A DNA stretch of 64,000 bases, from the NCBI RefSeq assembly GCF_004341165.1, contig NZ_SLZR01000009.1:62001-126000 (forward strand), read 5' to 3'. Below the pieces are notes generated by a model, which saw nothing but the letters and a program-made list of their open reading frames with translations, was not told the DNA's origin and made no database searches. This document shows, piece after piece, positions 34,709-41,753 of this stretch; within the stretch, counting starts at the first letter, position 1; each line of letters begins with the position of its first letter. This stretch comes from Reinekea marinisedimentorum (lineage in GTDB: Bacteria > Pseudomonadota > Gammaproteobacteria > Pseudomonadales > Natronospirillaceae). Both the position numbers and the translations under genes were made by a program.

Positions 34709-35220
34709 ATCGTTCAGGCCGTCCGGGGCGTGGCGAAGGCCGCTGCGAAAGTGAGCCACAACAAGACATGCGCCGCGGTGCGGGTGATCGTGGTAAGGGT
34801 TTTGGCCCAGGTCGCAGACAAGCAGCAATACCGGTAAGTCCGGTCAATCAGGTTACACAAGTAAAAATAGAGAAGCCCTTTATGAAGATAGCCATTTCAA
34901 CCACCGAAAACTCTAGTGATGCACTCATGGATGAACGGTTCGGCAGAGCGCCGGGGTTTCTGTTATTCGATACCGGCACGTCGAAAAATGAGTTTATTAA
35001 TAATCAAACCAATGTGGCAGCACGCCAAAGTGCAGGCATTCAATCGGCACAGGCACTGGTGAATAAAGGGGTCGAGGCGGTTATCAGCGGTCACTGCGGC
35101 CCTAAGGCTTTCCGGGTGTTAAACGATGCCGGTGTGAAGGTGTTTATGAGTGCACCTGTAAAAGTTTCAGAAGCGGTCTCCAGACTCCAGGCCGGTGAAC
35201 TTGAACAGCAACTGAGCTAA
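34681..35220 (+). CDS. Gly/Arg-rich domain fused to a NifX/ORP-like domain
   Basis: About 179 residues from ATG 34681, which has a GGGAGG ribosome site. The first 45 residues are rich in Arg and Gly (SGRPGRGEGR, GDRGKGFGPGRR), resembling short RG-rich proteins that often sit beside NifX-like genes in anaerobes. A linker follows, then a complete NifX/ORP fold starting MKIAISTTENSSDALMDERFGRAPGFLLFD. An internal ATG at 34882 could yield the NifX domain alone. Whether the fusion is translated whole is not certain. The likely role is carrying or scaffolding a metal cluster for the following ATPases. Confidence 0.82.
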   Translation: MPIREKRKLNRSGRPGRGEGRCESEPQQDMRRGAGDRGKGFGPGRRQAAIPVSPVNQVTQVKIEKPFMKIAISTTENSSDALMDERFGRAPGFLLFDTGTSKNEFINNQTNVAARQSAGIQSAQALVNKGVEAVISGHCGPKAFRVLNDAGVKVFMSAPVKVSEAVSRLQAGELEQQLS

Positions 35221-35238
35221 GTAAACGAGGGTAGTACG

Positions 35239-36093
35239 GTGAAAATAGCTATTGCCTCCGGTAAAGGTGGCACCGGTAAAACAACCTTATCTGTAGCGTT
35301 GGCGCTCTCTGCAGATGAACCGGTGCAGTACCTCGATTGTGATGTGGAAGCTCCTAATGGCGCGCTCTTTCTGAAGCCGGAAAGGTGCGCTCAGGAATAC
35401 GTTAATGTCATGGTGCCGGTGGTGAATGCAGAGCTGTGTAATGGTTGTGGCAAGTGTGCCCGTGTTTGCCAGTTTGGCGCCATCATCGCCAACAGGGCAG
35501 CGCGCAGTGCTACGGTGTTTCCGGAAATGTGTCACGCCTGTGGTGGCTGTGCGCTGGCCTGCCGAATGAACGCCATTACTGAACAAGCCAGATGTGTAGG
35601 CGTTGTGGAGCAGGGCAAGTCTGGCCGTATTGAATTCATTCAGGGGCGCTTGAACATTGGTGAAACCATGGCGCCTACAGTGATTCGCGCGGTGAAAGAT
35701 AAAATTGATCCACAAAAACTAGCCATTATCGACAGCCCGCCGGGCACTTCCTGCCCAATGATTATGACCACTAAGGATGCCGATTTTGTATTGCTGGTGA
35801 CCGAGCCCACACCCTTTGGCTTGCACGACCTAACCCTGGCTGTTGACACGGTGCGACAACTGAAGCGGCCGTTCGCTGTGGTTATCAATCGCAGCGACAG
35901 TGGCGATGCGCGTGTCGAAGACTATTGTCGTCAGCAGAATATTGATGTGCTGTTGCGCATTCCTGAGAGTCGCCGTGCGGCACAGCACTATTCGCGTGGT
36001 GACAGTGTGCTGGCGGCCTTTCCGGGTCTTTCTGCACAGCTGCGCAGCCTGTTGAATGACATTCGTCAGCGTATACAGAGGGCTGCGGCATGA
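35239..36093 (+). CDS. MinD/Mrp-like ATPase with two [4Fe-4S] motifs (first)
   Basis: A 284-residue P-loop ATPase with the deviant Walker A SGKGGTGKTT at 7-16 and, inserted after the first strands, a two-cluster ferredoxin domain: C67-x2-C70-x2-C73-x3-C77 and C98-x2-C101-x2-C104-x3-C108. This ParA/MinD plus ferredoxin layout is that of the paired ATPases in the Desulfovibrio ORP complex. It probably couples ATP hydrolysis to assembly, loading or electron transfer to the metal cluster on the NifX-like proteins, but the reaction is not known. GTG start; it overlaps the next gene by four bases (ATGA). Confidence 0.9.
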   Translation: MKIAIASGKGGTGKTTLSVALALSADEPVQYLDCDVEAPNGALFLKPERCAQEYVNVMVPVVNAELCNGCGKCARVCQFGAIIANRAARSATVFPEMCHACGGCALACRMNAITEQARCVGVVEQGKSGRIEFIQGRLNIGETMAPTVIRAVKDKIDPQKLAIIDSPPGTSCPMIMTTKDADFVLLVTEPTPFGLHDLTLAVDTVRQLKRPFAVVINRSDSGDARVEDYCRQQNIDVLLRIPESRRAAQHYSRGDSVLAAFPGLSAQLRSLLNDIRQRIQRAAA

Positions 36094-37001
36094 AAGAACT
36101 GGTCATTCTCAGCGGCAAAGGCGGTACCGGTAAAACCACACTGACATCGGCGTTTGCGTCGCTCGCGAACAATGCCGTACTTGCAGATTGTGATGTCGAT
36201 GCGGCCGATCTGCACTTGATTCTCTCGCCGGATGTTCAGCAAGCCACACAGTTCTACAGTGGCAACGAAGCCCTGATCGATCCGGATTTATGCACAGATT
36301 GCGGTAAATGCCTGGAAGTTTGCCGGTTCGATGCCATTGCGCGCGATGTGCAATCCGGCCTGCCGGTTGTCGACCCGGTTTCCTGTGAAGGTTGTGGTGT
36401 GTGTCGACTGGTGTGTCGCCAGCGCGCCATTGAATTCCCCGAAACGCTCTGTGGCCAGTGGTTTAAATCACAAACCCGATTCGGGCCGATGGTGCATGCA
36501 CGGCTGGGGATTGGTGCTGAAAATTCAGGGCGTCTGGTCAGCCTGGTCCGAAAAGAGGCCCGGGCGTGTGCGCAACAAATACAGGCCGATCTGATTCTGG
36601 TTGACGGGCCTCCGGGCATTGGCTGCCCGGTTATTGCTTCTATTACCGGAGCCAGTGATCTGTTTGTGATTACCGAACCTACGCTGTCCGGAATGCATGA
36701 TATGCAGCGAGTGTTGGAACTGGCACAGCATTTCCGTGTTCCCGCTTACTGCTGTGTCAACAAGTGGGATTTAAACGAACAGATTACTGAACAGATTGAG
36801 TCGCTGGCGATGCAGTTCGGTGCGGTGCCACTGGGCCGCATCTGTTATGACCCGACAGCCACCCGGGCACAAATGCAGGCGCAAACCCTAATCGAAGCCG
36901 GAAACAGTCCGGCTGCAGCTGAAATAAAAGCCATTTGGCAGCAGTTGCAAAAGGCCATTTCACTACCGACAGATCACGCCTCGGCTGCCGAGGTTGTCTG
37001 A
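36090..37001 (+). CDS. MinD/Mrp-like ATPase with two [4Fe-4S] motifs (second)
   Basis: A 303-residue paralogue of the preceding protein: Walker A SGKGGTGKTT at 8-17, clusters from C68, C71, C74, C78 and C99, C102, C105, C109, and a DGPPGIGCP switch region near 192-200. MinD-like proteins dimerise across the ATP, so two adjacent, co-translated paralogues suggest a heterodimer. In Desulfovibrio the equivalent pair belongs to the ORP complex, which has been linked to cell division. Here the gene sits between NifX-like genes in one operon. Confidence 0.9.
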   Translation: MKELVILSGKGGTGKTTLTSAFASLANNAVLADCDVDAADLHLILSPDVQQATQFYSGNEALIDPDLCTDCGKCLEVCRFDAIARDVQSGLPVVDPVSCEGCGVCRLVCRQRAIEFPETLCGQWFKSQTRFGPMVHARLGIGAENSGRLVSLVRKEARACAQQIQADLILVDGPPGIGCPVIASITGASDLFVITEPTLSGMHDMQRVLELAQHFRVPAYCCVNKWDLNEQITEQIESLAMQFGAVPLGRICYDPTATRAQMQAQTLIEAGNSPAAAEIKAIWQQLQKAISLPTDHASAAEVV

Positions 37002-37046
37002 TCAAACAAGACCACTAACAACCAACAACTGAAGAAGAGTGAAACA

Positions 37047-37385
37047 ATGAAAATAGCAATCCCTGTTACCGATGGTGTTTTGGACCCACATTTTGGCCAC
37101 TGCAAAAATTTTGCGATGTTTGATGTGGATAAAGACAACAATCAGGTGACTAAGGTGACCAGCGTAGAAGCCCCGCCACATGAGCCCGGCCTGTTACCGA
37201 AATGGTTGGGTGATCATCACGTTTCTATGGTCATCACCGGTGGCATGGGGCAGCGAGCGATTAGCCTTTGTAATGACAATGGCATCAATGTGGTTTTAGG
37301 TGCACAGCCGCAACCGGCAGCCGTGTTGATTGATGATTTCTTAGCCGGCCGTTTACAGGCTGGGGGTAATGCTTGCGACCACTAG
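37047..37385 (+). CDS. Orange-protein/NifX-like metal-cluster-binding protein
   Basis: A 112-residue single-domain protein starting MKIAIPVTDGVLDPHFGHCKNF and ending GGNACDH, both hallmarks of the stand-alone NifX/ORP group. Desulfovibrio gigas ORP, of similar size, binds a Mo-Cu-Mo sulfide cluster. The conserved HFGHC and C-terminal CDH provide possible ligands. It follows the ATPase genes by 45 bp and is probably in the same transcript. The metal bound here is inferred from homology and from the molybdate-type transporter downstream. Confidence 0.88.
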   Translation: MKIAIPVTDGVLDPHFGHCKNFAMFDVDKDNNQVTKVTSVEAPPHEPGLLPKWLGDHHVSMVITGGMGQRAISLCNDNGINVVLGAQPQPAAVLIDDFLAGRLQAGGNACDH

Positions 37386-37491
37386 TCGTTCTTGCATTCG
37401 TTGCAGAGTGTGCCGTTTTTACCGGTAGTCAGGAGCGGTACGCTCAATACTTAAATACAGAAAGCAGCTTTGCTGAGCAATAAGGAAGATT

Positions 37492-38388
37492 ATGACTGCA
37501 CACTCCACCGTTACTGCCATTGCTCCGGCATGTCAGGTTTGTGTTAGAAACCAGGCTCAATCAGCAGCTCGCTTTGCCAGATTAAACAAACAGCAAACTG
37601 AACATGTTATGGCCGTTGTTGCGCAGCAAATTGAACAATCCAGAACCAAACCAATCATCGTACAAAACATTGTACGCACGGTGGCAGATGCCATTATAAA
37701 TGAGCTTTGTGCCGCAGAAGACTTTGATATTTATGGCAGTGTAAAAGAGCTATCGAATAAAATAGCTTGTCAATATATCAATACCTTCAAAAAACAGATT
37801 GAGCAAAGTGACTCGCCGCTGGAAAAAGCCATTCAGATAGCTGCGGCGGGTAATATTATTGATTTTGGTGCGAAGAGCCATGGCGAAATCGATATCGAAA
37901 AAGAACTGGAGAACCTCAATAAAACCGGCTTTAACCGTTACGACATTAATCCCTTTCGTGCCGCATTAGAACGAGCAAAAAGCTTGCTTTATATATGTGA
38001 TAACAGCGGCGAAATTGTCTGTGACATGCTGTTTATTACTCAACTGAAAAAACAATACCCAAGATTAACCATTACAGCCGCTGTGCGTGAAAAACCAATT
38101 ATTAATGATGCCACCATGCAGGATGCAAGAAGCATTGGCCTGACAGATGTGGTTTCGGTTATCTCCAGTGGCAGTATATACCCTGGCACTATTCTGAATG
38201 AAACCTGCTCTGAGTTTAAGAGTTTATATAAGTCTTCGGATGTTGTTTTATCTAAGGGGCAGGGAAATTATGAAACCCTGCTGCCAACCTCAGATAAGCG
38301 CCTGTTCTTTTTACTGCGCATAAAATGTGAAGCGATGGCTGCACTTTCCTCTGTCGAGATTGGTAGCCTGGTTTTACTGCAGGGTTAA
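37492..38388 (+). CDS. DUF89 (ARMT1-like) family protein
   Basis: A 298-residue protein of the DUF89 group, seen from the N-terminal CQVCVRNQA cysteine pair, the CDNSGEIVCDMLFI motif and VVLSKGQGNYETL near the C-terminus; these Asp and Asn residues bind a divalent metal in characterised members. DUF89 enzymes are metal-dependent phosphatases thought to remove damaged metabolites. The compact form with an N-terminal CxxC is typical of archaea and anaerobes. It lies 106 bp after the ORP-like gene. Its role in the cluster is unknown. Confidence 0.82.
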   Translation: MTAHSTVTAIAPACQVCVRNQAQSAARFARLNKQQTEHVMAVVAQQIEQSRTKPIIVQNIVRTVADAIINELCAAEDFDIYGSVKELSNKIACQYINTFKKQIEQSDSPLEKAIQIAAAGNIIDFGAKSHGEIDIEKELENLNKTGFNRYDINPFRAALERAKSLLYICDNSGEIVCDMLFITQLKKQYPRLTITAAVREKPIINDATMQDARSIGLTDVVSVISSGSIYPGTILNETCSEFKSLYKSSDVVLSKGQGNYETLLPTSDKRLFFLLRIKCEAMAALSSVEIGSLVLLQG

Positions 38389-38608
38389 CGGTTACGTTAA
38401 AGTGAGCGTTATAGGCCAACGCCTTTTTATAATCTGGTTTCGTTGAATGCTCTATTAGCTTGTCGGCTTCATTACAACACTTTGTCACCTTTAAAGGTTT
38501 TTTCAAAATTTTCTGAAATTCTACGTGCTTTATATGTGTATTTTATAGGTGTGTATTTTGCAGGTTAAGTTTTGTTTTGTTTTTTTCATTACAAGAGGCC
38601 GCGTTGGT

Positions 38609-39418
38609 ATGTTTAAAATTATTTCTTGCTATTGGTTTCAGGTTTCGGCTCGGTACGTAATTTGTTTTTGTTCGGGTTTTATCTTTTTTACGGGCAACTG
38701 TTTTGCTGAGCAGGTTTTATTCGTGCATGCAGGTGCTGGTTTGAGACCCGCACTCGATATTATCGCTGCGGATTTTGAAGCTGAAACGTCAATAAAAGTA
38801 TTGATTGATTATGCAGGTTCCGGGCAATCGCTGGCTCGTATCGGTACCAGTCAAAAAGGTGATGTGTTTATTCCCGGCTCTGAAGTTTATTTAGACAAAC
38901 TTAAGCAGACTATGGCGGTTAAGTCTGTCTATAGGGTTGCCTTACACACACCGGTGATTGGTGTGAATGTAAATAGAGCTGATCAAATTCATGAATTCAG
39001 TGATTTAACAAAGAGTGGTGTTCGGATAGGGCTGGGTGATCCGGCATCCATGGCCCTTGGGCGCACTGCGGTCTCCATTCTGGAGGCTTCGGGTATGGGT
39101 GAAGGCGTGAAAGAAAACACAGTAGTGTATGCTGCAACGATAAAGCAATTGGCTCTGTACTTAACACGCGGCGATATAGACGCAGCCATCATCGGCCGTT
39201 CGGATGCTATACAAAACAAAGATAGCGTTGTTTTGTTGGATATTAACCCCGCATGGTATAACCCTGAAGTTATCGCAGTAGGCGTATTGGGTTGTGCTAA
39301 AGAGCCTGAACTCGCCTTACTATTTGCCCGCTATGTTGCTTCAGGCAGGGGTGTACAAGCCTTTGCTGATGTTGGTTTTCTGCCTTATACAGATATTCAG
39401 GCAACGGCTGAACATTAA
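38609..39418 (+). CDS. Molybdate/tungstate-type ABC binding protein
   Basis: Periplasmic oxyanion-binding protein of the ModA/WtpA kind: after a signal peptide (about residues 1-33, ending NCFA) comes VHAGAGLRPALDIIAADFEAET, then DYAGSGQSLARI and GDVFIPGSEVYLDK, the pattern of archaeal-type molybdate/tungstate binders. Length is 269 residues. ATG 38609 is preceded by AAGAGG; an upstream GTG would spoil the signal peptide. Its stop overlaps the permease start by one base. The surrounding DNA is very AT-rich (37 G+C of 120 bases at 38521-38640). Molybdate is the likely ligand, tungstate possible. Confidence 0.82.
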   Translation: MFKIISCYWFQVSARYVICFCSGFIFFTGNCFAEQVLFVHAGAGLRPALDIIAADFEAETSIKVLIDYAGSGQSLARIGTSQKGDVFIPGSEVYLDKLKQTMAVKSVYRVALHTPVIGVNVNRADQIHEFSDLTKSGVRIGLGDPASMALGRTAVSILEASGMGEGVKENTVVYAATIKQLALYLTRGDIDAAIIGRSDAIQNKDSVVLLDINPAWYNPEVIAVGVLGCAKEPELALLFARYVASGRGVQAFADVGFLPYTDIQATAEH

Positions 39419-40230
39419 TGCCAGCTATGTTTATCGCTTTTTTGTTCCCTTTGGTGTTGTTCAGTTCTGTCATTATTGGCGCTGTAGCTTCTCTATTATT
39501 TTATTTGTCGCCAAACGAACTCTTACAGGCATTTACGTCGGCTGAGACATGGTTTGCTCTGCGCTTAACGTTGAGTTCGTCACTGATCTCATTAATTGCC
39601 TCTCTGTTTTTGGGTATACCCAGCGCTTATGTGCTTGCCCGTTATAGGTTTGCCGGTAAGGTTGTTTTAGAAACGTTGTTGGATCTACCAATGGTAACTC
39701 CGCCACTGGTAGCTGGGCTGGGCTTGTTATTTTTGTTGGGGCGTAATAATCCGGTTGGCCATACCCTGAACAACCTGGGTGTTGAAGTACTGTTTACCCC
39801 GCTTGCCATTATTGTAGCTCAAACGTACGTCGCGACCTCTGTTATTGCTCGCAGTGCTCAGGCAACTTTTAGTCAACAAGACACTGAGTACCGACATATG
39901 GCAATGACCTTGGGGTTATCGTCTGGATGGACATTTATTTTGGTGGAGTTGCCTATGGCTGCTAAGGGTCTGGTGGCCGCAATAATTCTGGGTTGGGCGA
40001 GAGCACTGGGAGAGTTCGGTGCAACGCTAATGATTGCCGGTGCAACTCGCATGTATATCGAAACCCTGCCAGTTGCTGTTTATTTGAGTATATCGAGCGG
40101 TGAATCAGAGCTGGCCGTAGCGTGTGCTGTTATTTTGCTGGCGCTTGCTTTCCTTTTACTCATCGGAATACGGCTGGTCAATACTGCTTATTCAACAGTA
40201 AGGATTCGTCATGTCGAATATTCAGTTTGA
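39418..40230 (+). CDS. Molybdate-type ABC transporter permease
   Basis: A 270-residue inner-membrane permease with about six helices. ASLFLGIPSAYVLARYRFAGK and the EAA loop around AAIILGWARALGEFGATLMIAG are typical of ModB and CysT/W permeases. It is coupled to the binding protein by a one-base overlap and overlaps the ATPase gene by 20 bases, so the three make a single transporter. Substrate assignment follows the binding protein. Confidence 0.85.
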   Translation: MPAMFIAFLFPLVLFSSVIIGAVASLLFYLSPNELLQAFTSAETWFALRLTLSSSLISLIASLFLGIPSAYVLARYRFAGKVVLETLLDLPMVTPPLVAGLGLLFLLGRNNPVGHTLNNLGVEVLFTPLAIIVAQTYVATSVIARSAQATFSQQDTEYRHMAMTLGLSSGWTFILVELPMAAKGLVAAIILGWARALGEFGATLMIAGATRMYIETLPVAVYLSISSGESELAVACAVILLALAFLLLIGIRLVNTAYSTVRIRHVEYSV

Positions 40231-40915
40231 ATCGGTTCAGTGCCGGTTGTTAAAGAATATAAGCTTTTCTATTGAACAGGGGGAGTCAGTTGCGCTTATG
40301 GGGCCTTCGGGGTCCGGAAAGAGCACATTGCTAAAAGTTGCAGCTGGATTACTGGCTTACAAAGGCCGGGCTCAGATTGGTGGAGCATCTATTGATAAGC
40401 TTCCCAGGCATAAGGCAGGGATAGGTTATCTGAGCCAGGACTTACATCTGTTTCCTCATCTGAATGTAGAAAATAATATTCGTTTAGCGCTGTTGTTCGG
40501 TATGGGTCGAAAGATTTCCTGTTCAGATCGTATTGCTCAATCCTTAGCGCTGGCCAGAGCGACGCATTTGGCAAAACTTAAGCCGGCAGAGCTTTCCGGG
40601 GGTGAACGTCAACGAGCTGCGCTAGCCCGGACTATTGCTCGCCAGCCAAATCTACTATTGCTGGATGAACCCTTTTCAAGCCTGGACGCAGTCAATAAAA
40701 AAGATCTCTGGTTTGAATTAAAGCAACTGCAAACTGCTCATTGCATGACCATGATTGTGGTAAGCCACGATATAGAAGAGGCGTCATTTCTTGCGGATCG
40801 TATTCTTTATCTGCGTGGCGGTGAACTGACAGTTGAGCAGGCTAGCCGTTATAGAAATAGCGCTAATGAAATTCAATCACTGGCGGTCTCACAGCCGTCG
40901 AACTATTACATTTGA
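40211..40915 (+). CDS. Molybdate-type ABC transporter ATPase, short form
   Basis: A 234-residue ATPase with Walker A GPSGSGKST, signature LSGGERQ and Walker B LLLLDEPFSSLD. Standard ModC proteins are about 350 residues because of a C-terminal MOP/TOBE domain that binds molybdate and shuts the transporter; this protein ends right after the ATPase core, so that feedback domain is missing. Transport may instead be limited through the sigma54 circuit or downstream proteins. It overlaps the permease gene by 20 bases. Confidence 0.83.
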   Translation: MSNIQFESVQCRLLKNISFSIEQGESVALMGPSGSGKSTLLKVAAGLLAYKGRAQIGGASIDKLPRHKAGIGYLSQDLHLFPHLNVENNIRLALLFGMGRKISCSDRIAQSLALARATHLAKLKPAELSGGERQRAALARTIARQPNLLLLDEPFSSLDAVNKKDLWFELKQLQTAHCMTMIVVSHDIEEASFLADRILYLRGGELTVEQASRYRNSANEIQSLAVSQPSNYYI

Positions 40916-40924
40916 GGTAAAGCA

Positions 40925-41677
40925 ATGGATTTACTGATACAGGCGAAAGAAAAATTAATTAAGTTGCTTCAACAGCAAGCTATCCGTGAGATAAGTATTC
41001 AGGTTTCTGCCAGAGGGTTGACACCAGAAGAAGCGATTGGTCTGCCCGGGAGAACAGACTACCCGATAATGAACGGCAAGGAAGTCATGATCGAAGCCAA
41101 TTGCGATGGTGCATTTGGTCAGGCATTTACCGATGCGCCTGCTTTTTTTAACGGTACCTTAACTGAAGTGTTACAAATGCCTTTAGAAAAAACATCCGAT
41201 CGAGCCTTACTGGTGGCAACACTTAATGCCGTGCTGAGAAAGCATCAATTGGCTGAAAAAACTGTGCATTGTAAAAACGAAGAACCCGAGCAGTGCTCTC
41301 AGTCACTCATGCCCTGGCTGGAAAGTAAGCTGACTGAAGGCCGTAAGATTGGTCTGATAGGCTTACAGCCTGCCATGCTTGAAAGCCTGAGTGAGACCTT
41401 TGGCCCACAGAATATTATGGCTTCAGATTTAAACCCAAATACCATTGGCACAGTAAAATGGTCAGTGACTATCCTTGATGGCAGTTGTGACAACGAGCGA
41501 ATTATTGAGGCGTCAGATTTTATATTGGTAACAGGGTCTTCGATCGTAAATGGTTCCTTTAATGAACTGTATAAGTCTTTGCGTACCAAGACTAAATCGT
41601 TTGCGGCCTTTGGGAATACTATTTCCGGTGTAGCATCTTTGCTGTCCATTCCTCATGTTTGTTTTTATGGGCGCTAA
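40925..41677 (+). CDS. DUF364/DUF4213 putative heavy-metal chelation protein
   Basis: A 250-residue protein beginning nine bases after the ATPase gene. It has an N-terminal DUF4213-like part (IQVSARGLTPEEAIGLPGR) and a C-terminal Rossmann-like DUF364 part (KIGLIGLQPAMLESL, then DFILVTGSSIVNGSF), a family annotated as putative heavy-metal chelators from structural work. Cysteines near the middle (HCKNEEPEQC) could contact metal. Members often lie beside metal or corrinoid transporters, which fits here. Function is not known; I infer handling of the imported metal. It appears to close the operon. Confidence 0.78.
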   Translation: MDLLIQAKEKLIKLLQQQAIREISIQVSARGLTPEEAIGLPGRTDYPIMNGKEVMIEANCDGAFGQAFTDAPAFFNGTLTEVLQMPLEKTSDRALLVATLNAVLRKHQLAEKTVHCKNEEPEQCSQSLMPWLESKLTEGRKIGLIGLQPAMLESLSETFGPQNIMASDLNPNTIGTVKWSVTILDGSCDNERIIEASDFILVTGSSIVNGSFNELYKSLRTKTKSFAAFGNTISGVASLLSIPHVCFYGR

Positions 41678-41753
41678 GTAAAGGGTTCGAGAGTCGAAAG
41701 CTGCATATGTCGTGCTACGCTTACAAGCAAAGCACCCTGGATAATGAGGACCT

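Noticed and set aside
34265-37385. Nitrogenase cofactor genes
   Set aside because: NifX-like folds are present but no nifHDK, nifB or nifEN genes are in the region, and the MinD-like ATPases point to the ORP-type system.
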